From Ralstonia pickettii DTP0602 (GTDB taxonomy: Bacteria > Pseudomonadota > Gammaproteobacteria > Burkholderiales > Burkholderiaceae), in assembly GCA_000471925.1 (NCBI GenBank), contig CP006667.1, positions 3,162,001 to 3,226,000 of the forward strand: a stretch of DNA of 64,000 nt. Reading direction: 5' to 3'. Positions within the stretch are counted from its first letter, which is position 1. Each line of letters opens with the position of its first letter. Under the pieces are notes generated by a model. That model was not told the DNA's origin, ran no database searches, and saw nothing but the letters and a program-made list of their open reading frames with translations. A program made the position numbers and the translations under genes. This document shows positions 43,842-55,649 of this stretch, piece by piece.

Positions 43842-44283
43842 AGCGGGATTTCACCACAAAACGGCGAGAGGCGTCCAGCCTGATCTTAATTGTCTTATGT
43901 CTTATATAAGACATATGAATTGACAGCAAGGGAGGCGCAGCCTACACTCGCGCTGGTCCACGCCCGCGGAGGCCTGCCAGTGCCCGCCAGACCTTGACGA
44001 ATGCGGCCCGGCCCCGGTGCGAGCCGGCCCGGCCTGCCCTCCGTCCCGGAATTCGGTCTGGAAATGGCGCCACGCTTCGCAGTAGACTTACGCTTCGTTG
44101 CATCACCATGACCCGTTGTGGCTCTCCCTCACCGGTTCCGCCCCGTGGCCTCGCCACCTGGCTCCGGCGGACAGCCGCTCCCCGCTGTGGCGACAACCAG
44201 CACCCGGTGACGTGCCGCCACTTGTACCACGGCAGCGCGCAACCGACCGGTTTCCCCCCCATCTATCGTTTGGAGATTTACTC
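43842..44283. other. Divergent region between the GntR gene and mdh
   Basis: 442 bases without a supported gene. It contains the GntR promoter and palindrome (43897-43929) and the mdh 5' region. For mdh, a -10-like TAGACT is at 44083-44088, but I see no -35. Short open frames here lack ribosome-binding sites. Confidence 0.5.
43897..43929 (-). promoter_or_regulatory. Perfect 18-bp palindrome overlapping the GntR gene promoter
   Basis: ATGTCTTATATAAGACAT (43897-43914) is its own reverse complement. On the minus strand TTGCTG (43929-43924) and TATAAG (43906-43901) form a promoter with a 17-base spacer whose -10 lies inside the palindrome. The half-site GTCTTAT..ATAAGAC has the GT...AC outer bases seen in GntR/HutC operators. 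Autorepression by the downstream GntR protein is inferred. Confidence 0.7.
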
Positions 44284-45267
44284 ATGGCTAAAGCCCCAAT
44301 GCGCGTCGCAGTCACCGGCGCCGCTGGCCAGATCGGCTACTCCCTGCTGTTCCGCATCGCCAATGGCGACATGCTGGGCAAAGACCAGCCGGTCATCCTC
44401 CAACTGCTCGACCTCCCGCAAGCCCAGCAAGCCGTCAAGGGCGTGGTGATGGAACTGGAAGACTGCGCCTTCCCGCTGCTGGCCGGCGTGGTCATCACCG
44501 ATGATCCCAAGGTTGCCTTCAAGGACGCCGACGTCGCCCTGCTGGTGGGCGCCCGTCCGCGCAGCAAGGGCATGGAGCGCAAGGACCTGCTCGAAGCCAA
44601 CGCCCAGATCTTCACGGTGCAGGGCAAGGCACTGGACGAAGTCGCCAGCCGCAACGTCAAGGTGCTGGTGGTCGGCAACCCGGCCAACACCAACGCCTAC
44701 ATCGCCATGAAGTCGGCCCCGAACCTGCCGCGCGAGAACTTCACCGCGATGCTGCGTCTGGACCACAACCGCGCCCTGTCGCAGATCGCCGCCAAGACCG
44801 GCAAGCCGGTTTCGTCGATCGAGAAGCTGTTCGTGTGGGGCAACCACAGCCCGACCATGTACGCCGACTACCGCTATGCCACCGTCGACGGCAAGAGCGT
44901 CAAGGACCTGATCAACGACCCGGTCTGGAACAACGACGTGTTCCTGCCGACCGTCGGCAAGCGCGGCGCCGCCATCATCGAGGCCCGTGGCCTGTCGTCG
45001 GCCGCCTCGGCTGCCAACGCCGCCATCGACCACGTGCGTGACTGGGTGCTGGGCACCAACGGCAAGGTCGTCACCATGGGCATCCCGTCGAACGGCGAGT
45101 ACGGCATCCCCGCCGACACCATGTTCGGCTACCCGGTGACCACCGCCAACGGCAAGTACGAAATCGTCAAGGGTCTGGAGATCGACGCCTACAGCCAGGA
45201 AAAGATCAACATCACCCTGAACGAACTGGAAGAAGAAAAGGCCGGCGTGCAGCACCTGCTGGGCTGA
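44284..45267 (+). CDS. mdh: Malate dehydrogenase
   Basis: A 327-residue NAD-dependent enzyme oxidising malate to oxaloacetate. NAD loop GAAGQIGYS (12-20), the substrate Arg/Asp/His set in [11 protein letters not shown] and [13 protein letters not shown], and the mobile loop with [16 protein letters not shown]. The start ATG 44284 has GGAG eight bases upstream. It ends with its own terminator, so it is mostly monocistronic, next to other TCA genes. Confidence 0.97.
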   Translation: MAKAPMRVAVTGAAGQIGYSLLFRIANGDMLGKDQPVILQLLDLPQAQQAVKGVVMELEDCAFPLLAGVVITDDPKVAFKDADVALLVGARPRSKGMERKDLLEANAQIFTVQGKALDEVASRNVKVLVVGNPANTNAYIAMKSAPNLPRENFTAMLRLDHNRALSQIAAKTGKPVSSIEKLFVWGNHSPTMYADYRYATVDGKSVKDLINDPVWNNDVFLPTVGKRGAAIIEARGLSSAASAANAAIDHVRDWVLGTNGKVVTMGIPSNGEYGIPADTMFGYPVTTANGKYEIVKGLEIDAYSQEKINITLNELEEEKAGVQHLLG

Positions 45268-45297
45268 TCTTCCGCTCGAGGAAAGACCAGGACAAAG

Positions 45298-45342
45298 ACC
45301 GGGGTTCCGCAACGATTCAATCGGTGCGGACCCCGGTTTTTC
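45298..45342 (+). terminator. Terminator of mdh
   Basis: Arms ACCGGGGTTCCGC (45298-45310) and GCGGACCCCGGT (45326-45337) pair with one bulge and are followed by TTTTT. It lies 31 bases after the mdh stop. Confidence 0.88.
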
Positions 45343-45400
45343 ATATTGGGGCGTTACGCTAGCCTCTGCCCCTCCCCTACAACCAACGATCCGAACCAAC

Positions 45401-46381
45401 GTGCATCCTTCCGAGGTCTTGTTCCAGGGCGAAGCCATCCCGGTCCAGCTGCCGGTGTGTGACCACTATGCGGGCAGCGAAAAGCTGATGCGCAAATCGC
45501 TTGCCCTGCAGCAAGAGCTTGGGGCCATCTTCGACATCACCTTCGACTGCGAGGACGGCGCCGCCGTCGGCCAAGAGCGCGAGCACGCCGAGCTGTGCGC
45601 GCAGCTGATCAGCAGCCCGATGAATGCGCACAATCGCGTGGGCGTGCGCATTCATGATCCGTCGCACCCGAGCTGGCGCCAGGACGTCGACGTGCTGGTG
45701 CGCGCCGCCGGCGCCCGGCTGGCCTATGTGGTGGTGCCCAAGGTCACCGACGTGGTCGAGGTCGCGCGCGTGACCGACCATGTCAACCAGGTGGCGCGCA
45801 ATGCCGGCATCGCCCGCCATATCCCGATCCATGTGCTGATCGAGACCCATGCCGCGCTCGAACAGGCATTCGACATCGCCGCGCTGGTGCAGGTCGAGTG
45901 CTTGAGCTTCGGCCTGATGGACTTTGTCTCGGCGCATCACGGCGCGATCCCGGGCGAGGCCATGCGCTCGCCGCAGCAGTTCGAGCATCCGCTGATCCGC
46001 CGCGCCATGCTGGAGATCTCCGCCGCCTGCCACCGCCATGGCAAGGTGCCGTCACACAACGTCAGCACCGATGTGCAGACGCCGCAGCGCGCCGGCGACG
46101 ATGCGCTGCGCGCGCGCAGCGAGTTCGGCTACCTGCGCAAGTGGAGCATCCATCCGGGCCAGATCGTGCCGATCGTCGCGGCATTCCGCCCCGGTGCGGA
46201 GGAAATCGGCGCCGCCAGCCAGATCCTGCTGGCAGCGCATGAAAACAACTGGGCCCCGATCCGCCACGAAGGCCAGCTGCACGACCGTGCCAGCTATCGC
46301 TATTACTGGTCGCTGCTGCAGCGCGCGCAGGCGACCGGCACGCCGCTGCCGGCCAACGTGGAAGCGCTGTTCTTCGCCTGA
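45401..46381 (+). CDS. HpcH/HpaI aldolase-citrate lyase family (CitE-like) protein
   Basis: A 326-residue TIM-barrel lyase-family protein from a GTG start. A CitE-like acidic motif FDCEDGAAV (about 48-56), a basic VGVRIHDPSHPSW in place of the usual RVNP, and the metal/substrate segment HVLIETHAALEQAF...LSFGLMDF are present. Family members cleave or form malyl-CoA, citramalyl-CoA, citryl-CoA and similar esters. It lies after mdh and 45 bases ahead of prpC, so it is probably co-expressed with 2-methylcitrate synthase. The substrate is unknown; the divergent Arg region argues against a plain CitE call. Confidence 0.85.
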   Translation: MHPSEVLFQGEAIPVQLPVCDHYAGSEKLMRKSLALQQELGAIFDITFDCEDGAAVGQEREHAELCAQLISSPMNAHNRVGVRIHDPSHPSWRQDVDVLVRAAGARLAYVVVPKVTDVVEVARVTDHVNQVARNAGIARHIPIHVLIETHAALEQAFDIAALVQVECLSFGLMDFVSAHHGAIPGEAMRSPQQFEHPLIRRAMLEISAACHRHGKVPSHNVSTDVQTPQRAGDDALRARSEFGYLRKWSIHPGQIVPIVAAFRPGAEEIGAASQILLAAHENNWAPIRHEGQLHDRASYRYYWSLLQRAQATGTPLPANVEALFFA

Positions 46382-46426
46382 AACAAGTCCAACACCAGTC
46401 ACGGACGCGCCCCGAAGGAGACACGG

Positions 46427-47614
46427 ATGGCCGCTTCGAAGAACGCTGTACCGGCCGCCGCGGCAGAGCAGCCGGCCGCCGCGCCCAAACCCAAGAAATC
46501 CGTCGCCCTGTCGGGCGTGACCGCCGGCAATACCGCGCTGTGCACGGTCGGCCGTACCGGCAACGACCTGCACTACCGCGGCTACGACATCCTCGATATC
46601 GCCGACACCTGCGAGTTCGAGGAAATCGCCCACCTGCTGGTGCACGGCAAGCTGCCGACCAAGGCTGAACTGGCCGCCTACAAGGCCAAGCTCAAGTCCC
46701 TGCGCGGCCTGCCCGCCAACGTCAAGGCCGCGCTGGAATGGGTCCCCGCCAGCGCCCACCCGATGGACGTGATGCGCACCGGCGTGTCGGTGCTCGGCAC
46801 CGTGCTGCCGGAGAAGGAAGACCACAACACCCCGGGCGCGCGCGATATCGCCGACCGCCTGATGGCCAGCTTCGGCTCGATGCTGCTGTACTGGTACCAT
46901 TACAGCCACAACGGCCGCCGCATCGAGGTGGAAACCGACGATGACTCCATCGGCGCACACTTCCTGCACCTGCTGCATGGCGAGAAGCCGTCGGAGCTGT
47001 GGGAGCGCGCCATGCACACGTCGATGATCCTGTACGCGGAGCACGAGTTCAACGCCTCGACCTTCGCCGCGCGCGTGGTCGCCGGCACGGGCTCGGACAT
47101 GTACTCGGCCATCTGCGGCGCGATCGGCGCGCTGCGCGGGCCCAAGCATGGCGGCGCCAACGAAGTGGCCTTCGAGATCCAGAAGCGCTACGACAACCCG
47201 GATGAAGCGCAGGCCGACATCACCCGCCGCGTCGAGAACAAGGAGGTCGTGATCGGCTTCGGCCACCCGGTGTACACCATCAGCGACCCGCGCAACCAGG
47301 TGATCAAGGAAGTGGCCAGGAAGCTGTCGAAGGATGCCGGCTCGATAAAGATGTTCGATATTGCCGAGCGCCTGGAAACGGTGATGGGGGACATCAAGAG
47401 GATGTTCCCGAACCTGGACTGGTTCAGCGCGGTGAGCTACCACATGATGGGCGTGCCGACGGCGATGTTCACGCCGCTCTTTGTGATCGCGCGCACTTCC
47501 GGCTGGGCTGCGCATGTGATCGAACAGCGCATCGACAACAAGATCATCCGCCCGAGCGCCAACTATGTGGGCCCTGAAAACCGCAAATTCGTCACCATTG
47601 GCAAGCGCAAGTGA
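46427..47614 (+). CDS. prpC: 2-methylcitrate synthase / citrate synthase family
   Basis: A 395-residue citrate-synthase-family enzyme with an Ala/Pro/Lys-rich leader of about 30 residues before [20 protein letters not shown], the conserved start of PrpC. Active-site segments are [15 protein letters not shown] and [15 protein letters not shown]. It would condense propionyl-CoA with oxaloacetate, with some activity on acetyl-CoA. prpB and prpD are not adjacent, so this copy is separate from a classical prp operon and sits among TCA genes; the substrate preference should be treated as likely, not certain. Confidence 0.9.
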   Translation: MAASKNAVPAAAAEQPAAAPKPKKSVALSGVTAGNTALCTVGRTGNDLHYRGYDILDIADTCEFEEIAHLLVHGKLPTKAELAAYKAKLKSLRGLPANVKAALEWVPASAHPMDVMRTGVSVLGTVLPEKEDHNTPGARDIADRLMASFGSMLLYWYHYSHNGRRIEVETDDDSIGAHFLHLLHGEKPSELWERAMHTSMILYAEHEFNASTFAARVVAGTGSDMYSAICGAIGALRGPKHGGANEVAFEIQKRYDNPDEAQADITRRVENKEVVIGFGHPVYTISDPRNQVIKEVARKLSKDAGSIKMFDIAERLETVMGDIKRMFPNLDWFSAVSYHMMGVPTAMFTPLFVIARTSGWAAHVIEQRIDNKIIRPSANYVGPENRKFVTIGKRK

Positions 47615-47752
47615 GCCCGGACCGACCAGGCATCCCAATAATGTAACGAAAGGCCAGAGCACTACGCCGCCCCAGGCAAATCGTAGAGAATAGCGGCGGA
47701 AATCCATCCCAGGCCGCCGCCGGATGTGACGGCGGCGATGACATAAATCAGA

Positions 47753-47769
47753 TTTCGGAATCCGAAAGG
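47753..47769 (+). promoter_or_regulatory. Hairpin covering the ribosome-binding site of the next gene
   Basis: TTTCGGA-A-TCCGAAA (47753-47767) is a perfect inverted repeat whose right arm overlaps the likely Shine-Dalgarno GAAAGG (47764-47769), 10 bases before the ATG at 47780. The one-base centre means the RNA hairpin would need to open near the loop. It may equally be a protein-binding site. Confidence 0.35.
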
Positions 47770-47779
47770 CACTCACAAA

Positions 47780-48349
47780 ATGAAACATCTCGTCCTTGCC
47801 GCCTGCATCGGCGCCTTCAGCCTGACCACCGCTACCGCCGTCATGGCGCAGGAACCGGCCAAGAAGACCACCACCACCACCAAGAAGAAGGCTTCGACCA
47901 AGAAGAAGGCAGCTGCCGGGACCGCCGCAGCGGCCGGCGCCGCTGCGGCAGCCACCCCGACCGGTGAAAAGTGGCAATGCGAACTGGGCAACAGCCTGTA
48001 CATCGCCGGCGACATGCTGCGTGACGAAGTCCTGACCGTGCACTGGCAGGGCAAGGACTACAAGCTGCCGCGCCAGTCCACCGTCACCGGCGCCGACCGC
48101 TACTACGACGCCCGTACTGGCCTGGACCTGGTCGTGATCCCGAGCAAGGCCATGCTGTTCAACAAGAACCTGGGCCAGCGCCTGGCCGACGACTGCCAGA
48201 GCGCCGCCATGCAGGCCGGCGCCGCGGCCCCGACCCAGGCCGGCGGCCTGCGCGCCCCGACTACCAGCCCGTTGCTGGTCACGCCGCCGGGCGGCCAGCC
48301 GCAGCAGCCGTCCGACGCCAGCCAGCAGTCCGCCGCACCCAAGCAGTAA
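47780..48349 (+). CDS. Secreted Lys/Ala-rich protein with a MliC-like domain
   Basis: A 189-residue exported protein. Signal peptide about 1-23 (ending TAVMAQ), then a repetitive Thr/Lys and Ala stretch (about 27-60), then a domain at about 63-140 with two Cys (KWQCELGNSLYI and LADDCQSA) and the segments LTVHWQGKDYKLPRQSTVTG and DRYYDARTGLDLVV, which resemble the MliC/PliC lysozyme-inhibitor fold. A Pro/Gln/Ser-rich tail follows. A periplasmic or surface role is inferred. The MliC assignment is by eye and tentative. Has its own strong terminator. Confidence 0.75.
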   Translation: MKHLVLAACIGAFSLTTATAVMAQEPAKKTTTTTKKKASTKKKAAAGTAAAAGAAAAATPTGEKWQCELGNSLYIAGDMLRDEVLTVHWQGKDYKLPRQSTVTGADRYYDARTGLDLVVIPSKAMLFNKNLGQRLADDCQSAAMQAGAAAPTQAGGLRAPTTSPLLVTPPGGQPQQPSDASQQSAAPKQ

Positions 48350-48358
48350 GTCCGTACA

Positions 48359-48402
48359 GGGCGCCGGCGGCCGACTGAATTCCGGCCGCCGGCGCCCTTT
48401 TT
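48359..48402 (+). terminator. Terminator after the MliC-like gene
   Basis: Perfect 14-base arms GGGCGCCGGCGGCC / GGCCGCCGGCGCCC (48359-48372, 48384-48397) followed by TTTTT. It begins 10 bases after the stop. Confidence 0.9.
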
Positions 48403-48637
48403 GCCTTGCCGGGCGGGAAAATCCGCTTGGCCAGGCACGTTATCGTGCCAGCGCAGGGGCTGCGCCGGGGCCCGGCCGATCCGAACCGGGTGGCGGCAAA
48501 GCCGCGCGGCGGTTAGAGTATGCAGTTGCAGTGTGCTGCCGACCTCGGACCGCGGTCATCGCCGCGGCAGCGCACCGGGGTCTCGATTCAGGTCCGAGCC
48601 AAATGCCATCGCATCATCCTTCGATCGGAGTACGGCA

Positions 48638-51343
<2,706 letters not shown>

Positions 51344-51370
51344 GGCGCGCCCGTACGCCTGCAACGGCTG

Positions 51371-51419
51371 ACGCCGCCTGCCTGAGCCTGATTGACGGGC
51401 CGCGGCAGGCGGCGTTTTT
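51371..51419 (+). terminator. Terminator of acnA
   Basis: Perfect 12-base arms ACGCCGCCTGCC / GGCAGGCGGCGT (51371-51382, 51404-51415) followed by TTTT. It lies 27 bases after the acnA stop. Confidence 0.88.
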
Positions 51420-51605
51420 CATTGGGGCACGGTTTGCGTCCCCGGCATCACCCCGATGCCGGTCGCGCGCGTGTAAGTTCCACGCAAGCCAGCCCTGCCA
51501 CACTGTGCTTCACTAGAACAGTGGTCAGAGTGACAGGGCCGGCCCAGCCCCCCTGCGACTGACCCGGCCGGGCTCCGCCCGGCATCGCCAGAAACAGGAG
51601 ACAGC

Positions 51606-51764
51606 ATGGCAAAGATCCTCATCGCATTCATTATCATCGCCGGCGCGGCGCTTTACCTGCTGACCAAGGGCGGAAGCGACGTGTCCATCTCCGGCGAACA
51701 GCACGGCGTCGAAACCCACACCCCTGCCGCACCCGCCGCTTCCGCCGCACCAGCCCAGAAATAA
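51606..51764 (+). CDS. Small single-pass membrane protein
   Basis: A 52-residue product, ATG 51606 to TAA 51764, with AGGAGA five bases before the start. One N-terminal hydrophobic helix (KILIAFIIIAGAALYLL, about 3-19), then a short polar segment and an Ala/Pro-rich tail. No family recognised. Good ribosome-binding site, high third-position GC and position between two terminated genes support it as real. Confidence 0.7.
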   Translation: MAKILIAFIIIAGAALYLLTKGGSDVSISGEQHGVETHTPAAPAASAAPAQK

Positions 51765-51879
51765 CGCGGACGAATAGCGCGCGCGCGCCGATGAGCGCTG
51801 GCCGCTCCGTATGAAGCGGCCTGCTTGTCAACGCAGCGAGTAGAATACCGTTTTACGCATAAACGGACGGTTTCTTTCT

Positions 51880-53082
51880 ATGGCAGGTTTTCGCCCCAAG
51901 GCTTCCCCACGTCTTTCGCCTGACGCCGAGCGTCTGGTGGCCGATGCGCTCGCCCTCGACGCCTCGGGCAGCCGCATGGAGGACGGGTATTGGGAACGGC
52001 GGCTGTCGCAGCGCCTGGGCCGCCTGTTGAAGAACGGTAGCCAGACCGCGCTCGACGCGGCACTGGAACACTTGTTCAAGCACAACGCAGACGCCTCCGA
52101 CGTGCTCGCCGAACAGGCCGAGACCCTGGCCGAGTCGGCCACCATCGAGGTCGACGGCCAGCGCTATGACGCGCTGCTGATCGCCGCCCCGATCCTGGCG
52201 CATACGCGCTACGCCATTCCTTCCGGCTCGCTCAAGCCCGAGCTGGCGCAGACGCTGGCGGTGCACCTGCAGGCACACGTGCTGGCCACCGGCACCAAGG
52301 TCTCGCTGTCGCCGTACCTGTACAGCATCGACCAGCTGCCGCGCACGCACAGCGACACCTTCGCGCTGACGCACAAGCTGGCCGCGGCCGCGCTCGCCGG
52401 CGCGGTGCCCAAGGTCGACCTGCGCGACCTGCCCGAGACCGCGCCGATCCTGGCCGACCCGCGCTACCTGCTGGCGGTGGTGGTCGCGCCGCACGAGCAG
52501 GCGCTGTTCCGCTGGCAGGAAGACGCCAAGGAGCACCATGCCGAGCGCTCCACCTGCCTCGAGCAATGGCGCAGCCAGGTGCAGCCTTCGGTAGCGCTGC
52601 TGCTGCCGGGCTGCGAGTTCGAGCTGCTGCTCCCCGACGCCTTCTTCCTGTCCTGCCGCGAGTCCGACAAGAGCATCCGCCCGCTGACGGTGCGCGCCGC
52701 GGTCAACTACCTGTGCGGCACGCTCGATGTCTCTGCCGGCCAGCTGGCCGCGGTGGTGGCGGCGTTCGGCGAGGAAGTGGTCGAGGAATACCGCGTGGGC
52801 TTTACCATGCGCGGCGAGAAAGATGTGATCTACGGCATCGTCTGGCCGGTCTATGGCCGCGAAGCCGGCGAGGTCGACGCCGACGAGAAGGGCAACCCGC
52901 TCGAGCAGATCTGCGAAGAGCTACGCAATGCGGGCGTGGAAGATATCTTCCGCCACGCTGCGCTGTTCGATCCGGAGTATTGCGAGGATTGCGGCACGCC
53001 GCTGTATGCGGACCGCAATGGCGAGATCGTGCACGCCGAGCTGCCCGAGGATGCGCCGACGCAGCAGCCGCTGTTCCACTGA
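51880..53082 (+). CDS. DUF2863 family protein
   Basis: A 400-residue cytosolic protein matching, as I recall it, the DUF2863 family of Betaproteobacteria. It starts MAGFRPKASPRLSPDAERLV and contains ILAHTRYAIPSGSL and EYRVGFTMRGEKDVIYGIVW. A C-terminal CEDCGTPLYADRNGEIVHAE could bind a metal through its two Cys. Function unknown. Single gene ended by a bidirectional terminator. Confidence 0.85.
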   Translation: MAGFRPKASPRLSPDAERLVADALALDASGSRMEDGYWERRLSQRLGRLLKNGSQTALDAALEHLFKHNADASDVLAEQAETLAESATIEVDGQRYDALLIAAPILAHTRYAIPSGSLKPELAQTLAVHLQAHVLATGTKVSLSPYLYSIDQLPRTHSDTFALTHKLAAAALAGAVPKVDLRDLPETAPILADPRYLLAVVVAPHEQALFRWQEDAKEHHAERSTCLEQWRSQVQPSVALLLPGCEFELLLPDAFFLSCRESDKSIRPLTVRAAVNYLCGTLDVSAGQLAAVVAAFGEEVVEEYRVGFTMRGEKDVIYGIVWPVYGREAGEVDADEKGNPLEQICEELRNAGVEDIFRHAALFDPEYCEDCGTPLYADRNGEIVHAELPEDAPTQQPLFH

Positions 53083-53106
53083 CATCGCCTGCACCTGCAA
53101 GAACGG

Positions 53107-53133
53107 AAACGGCCCGCATTGCGGGCCGTTTCT
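53107..53133. terminator. Bidirectional terminator between convergent genes
   Basis: AAACGGCCCGC-ATT-GCGGGCCGTTT is a near-perfect palindrome with A-run and T-run flanks. It lies 24 bases after the DUF2863 stop and 14 bases beyond the stop of the opposing methyltransferase gene. Confidence 0.88.
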
Positions 53134-53147
53134 CATTGGAGCGTCGA

Positions 53148-53834
53148 TCAGGCTGGCGCGCGTTCGCTCACGCAACGCCACAAGCCGTGGCCCGACGCCG
53201 CATACTTGCGTTCGAACGGCGTCATCGCCTGTGACGGGTGCCATGCCTCGACCTGCCCCGGGCGACCCACCAACGCCAGCGCCTGCGCGAATTCATCGAT
53301 ATAAACCTGCCAGTTGCTGCGACACTCCAGGTAATCGCCGCAGGCGGCCAGCGCCGGGAACACCGCGTGCCCCTGCCAGCGCCGCCCCAGGTGTCCGATC
53401 TTGGGCCACGGGTTCGGGTACAGCACGTAGTGGCGCGCCACCGGCACCGCATCGGCCTGCAGCATGCGCCAGACATCGACCAGGTCGGCCCGTGCCCAGC
53501 AGAAATTGGCAGGCATCGGCGCCTCGCCCCACCAGTCCTTGCCGGCGGCCAGGCGCTTTTCGGACTGGTCGACGCCGATCACGTAGTGGTCCGGGAACGC
53601 GGTGGCCAGGCGCAGCGTGCTTTCGCCCACGCCACAGCCCGCATCGAGGATCAGCGGCGCGCCGCCGGCCTGCTGCCAGCTTTGCAGCGCCGCGGCAAGC
53701 TCGCGCCGGCTAGCCTCGCCGATGGGCTTGCGGAACGGCTCGGCGAGGTGGCGCGCAACGCGCGCGGCCAGGTGTTCGTGGACATCGGACTGCGCCGAAA
53801 CGATGGTGGGGGAATTGGCAAACATGGCCGCCAT
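53148..53834 (-). CDS. TrmB-like SAM-dependent methyltransferase
   Basis: A 228-residue class I methyltransferase. The AdoMet motif is LILDAGCGVGESTLRLA (about 61-77), followed by YVIGVDQSEKRL. The segment YVLYPNPWPKIGHLGRRWQG (about 137-156) matches the tRNA (guanine-N7) methyltransferase TrmB motif, where FxDPWPKxRHxxRR is usual. The Asp of that motif is replaced by Asn here. So it is a TrmB-family paralogue rather than a certain TrmB. Convergent with the DUF2863 gene. Confidence 0.82.
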   Translation of the reverse strand: MAAMFANSPTIVSAQSDVHEHLAARVARHLAEPFRKPIGEASRRELAAALQSWQQAGGAPLILDAGCGVGESTLRLATAFPDHYVIGVDQSEKRLAAGKDWWGEAPMPANFCWARADLVDVWRMLQADAVPVARHYVLYPNPWPKIGHLGRRWQGHAVFPALAACGDYLECRSNWQVYIDEFAQALALVGRPGQVEAWHPSQAMTPFERKYAASGHGLWRCVSERAPA

Positions 53835-53963
53835 TTTAACGGCGCAGGCGAAGGGCCTCGCAGCAATATGGCTGCAACCATGTCACTTTAGCGGCACAAT
53901 GCGGGACAAACCCGCCTGAGAACCCGTCCGCGCCCGCGCGGACCCGTACGAGGAGCCTGTCCG

Positions 53964-55598
53964 ATGAAACCGACTCACGCCACCCCCGACCGGCAACGTT
54001 CGCCGCGCCTGCCCGCCCGCCGCACCCTGCTCCACACCGCCGCAGCGCTGGTGCTGGGCAGCGCCGCCTTCACGCTGCTGCCGGCGGGCGCCGCCCATGC
54101 CGAGGACCTGCGTATCGGGCTGTCGGCCGACGTCACCTCGATGGACCCACACTGGAACAACTCCGGCCCCAACAACGCGATCGCGCTGCATATCTTCGAA
54201 TCGCTGGTGTTCATGGACAAGAACGCCCGCTATATCCCCGGCCTGGCGCTGTCGTGGAAGCCGGTCAACGCCATCACCTGGGAAATCAAGCTGCGCCCCA
54301 ACGTGAAGTGGCAAGACGGCTCGCCCTTTACCAGCGAGGACGTCAAGGCCTCACTGGAACGCCCGGAGAAGCTGGCCAACAGCCCGGGCTCGTTCACCAG
54401 CTACACCAAGCCGATCGCGCGCATCGACACGCCCGATCCGCTGACGGTGCGCCTGACCATGAGCGTGCCCAACTACGCCAACCTGGCCAATGACCTGAAC
54501 AGCGTGCCGATCATGCCGAAGAAGGTCGCCGCCACGCTGACGCAGACGGACTTCGACTCAGGCAAGGCGATGATCGGCACCGGCCCCTTCAAGTTGGTAC
54601 GCTTTGCACGCGGGCAGGAAATCGTGATGGAGCGCAACCCCAATTACTGGGGCCCCAAGCCCGAGTGGGACCGCGCCATCTTCCGCATCATCACCGACAA
54701 CGGCGCGCGCTCGGCCGCGCTGCTGGCGGGCGATGTCGACGTGATCGAGAGCGTGCCGTCGGCGGACGTGGCTAAGCTAAAGCAGAACCCCAGGTTCAAG
54801 ATCGAGCAGCAGGTGTCGTGGCGCACCATCTTCTGGCAGATGGACCAGTCGCACGACAACCCGCCCTTCGTCACCGACAAGGCCGGCAAGCCGCTCGGCA
54901 AGAACCCGTTCAAGGATGCGCGCGTGCGTGCCGCGATCAGCAAGTCACTGAACCGCGACGCCATCGTCAACCGCATCATGGAAGGGCTGGCGGTGCCGGC
55001 ATCCTCGATCGTGTCGCCACAGATCTTTGGCCATCCGGGCACCAAGCCCGAGGCCCATGACCCGGAAGGTGCCAAGAAGCTGCTCGCCGCCGCCGGTTAT
55101 CCCGACGGCTTCGGGCTGACGCTGCACGCCACCAACAACCGCTACCTGAACGACGCCGCGGTGGCGCAGGCCACGGCCAGCATGCTGACGCGCATCGGCA
55201 TCCAGACCAAGGTCGAAACCATGCCGGTGGCCGTGTACTTCACACGCGCGCGCCAGGGCGAGTTTGCCTTCCAGATGCTCGGCTGGGGCTCGGCCGCCGC
55301 CGACGTGGCGCTGCGCTCGATCACCGGCACGCCCAATCCCAAGACCGGCTACGGCACCTGGAACTGGGGCAAGTACAGCAACCCGCAGCTGGACCAGCTG
55401 ATCGAGAAATCGCTGACGACGGTCAGCAGCGAGAAGGCGCGTGAGGAGAATGCCCGCACCGCGGCGAAGTTCGCGCTGGCCGACCACGCGATTATTCCGT
55501 CGCATAGCCAGCTGGCGATGTGGGCGATGAAGAAGGGGCTGAAGTACGAGGCGCGGACGGACGAGTGGTCATTGGCGCAGTTCTTCCATAAGGAATAA
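53964..55598 (+). CDS. Peptide-type ABC transporter substrate-binding protein (SBP family 5)
   Basis: A 544-residue periplasmic binding protein. A long N-terminus with an Arg-Arg pair (PARRTLLHTAAALVLGSAAF) precedes the mature start EDLRIGLSADVTSMDPHW; export could be Sec or Tat. Family 5 segments are WKPVNAITWEIKLRPNVKWQ and MIGTGPFKLVRFARGQEIVM. No permease or ATPase genes are adjacent, so it is an orphan binding protein whose partners lie elsewhere. Substrate could be di- or oligopeptides, glutathione or heme. Confidence 0.9.
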   Translation: MKPTHATPDRQRSPRLPARRTLLHTAAALVLGSAAFTLLPAGAAHAEDLRIGLSADVTSMDPHWNNSGPNNAIALHIFESLVFMDKNARYIPGLALSWKPVNAITWEIKLRPNVKWQDGSPFTSEDVKASLERPEKLANSPGSFTSYTKPIARIDTPDPLTVRLTMSVPNYANLANDLNSVPIMPKKVAATLTQTDFDSGKAMIGTGPFKLVRFARGQEIVMERNPNYWGPKPEWDRAIFRIITDNGARSAALLAGDVDVIESVPSADVAKLKQNPRFKIEQQVSWRTIFWQMDQSHDNPPFVTDKAGKPLGKNPFKDARVRAAISKSLNRDAIVNRIMEGLAVPASSIVSPQIFGHPGTKPEAHDPEGAKKLLAAAGYPDGFGLTLHATNNRYLNDAAVAQATASMLTRIGIQTKVETMPVAVYFTRARQGEFAFQMLGWGSAAADVALRSITGTPNPKTGYGTWNWGKYSNPQLDQLIEKSLTTVSSEKAREENARTAAKFALADHAIIPSHSQLAMWAMKKGLKYEARTDEWSLAQFFHKE

Positions 55599-55615
55599 CA
55601 GGCCTGCGGCTTGCA

Positions 55616-55642
55616 CCCCTCGTCCGCGATGCGGGCGAGGGG
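55616..55642. terminator. Hairpin between convergent genes
   Basis: Arms CCCCTCGTCCGC / GCGGGCGAGGGG with one G-U pair and a three-base loop, lying between the binding-protein stop (55598) and the opposing stop (55650). No T-run on either strand. Confidence 0.4.
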
Positions 55643-55649
55643 CCGTCCC

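Noticed and set aside
46052..48043. 663-codon minus-strand frame opposite the lyase, prpC and MliC-like genes
   Set aside because: Spans three clear plus-strand genes and has no family features.
48434..48449. Inverted repeat GGCACG-TTAT-CGTGCC upstream of acnA as an operator
   Set aside because: Short stem, no placement relative to a recognisable promoter, and likely by chance at this GC content.
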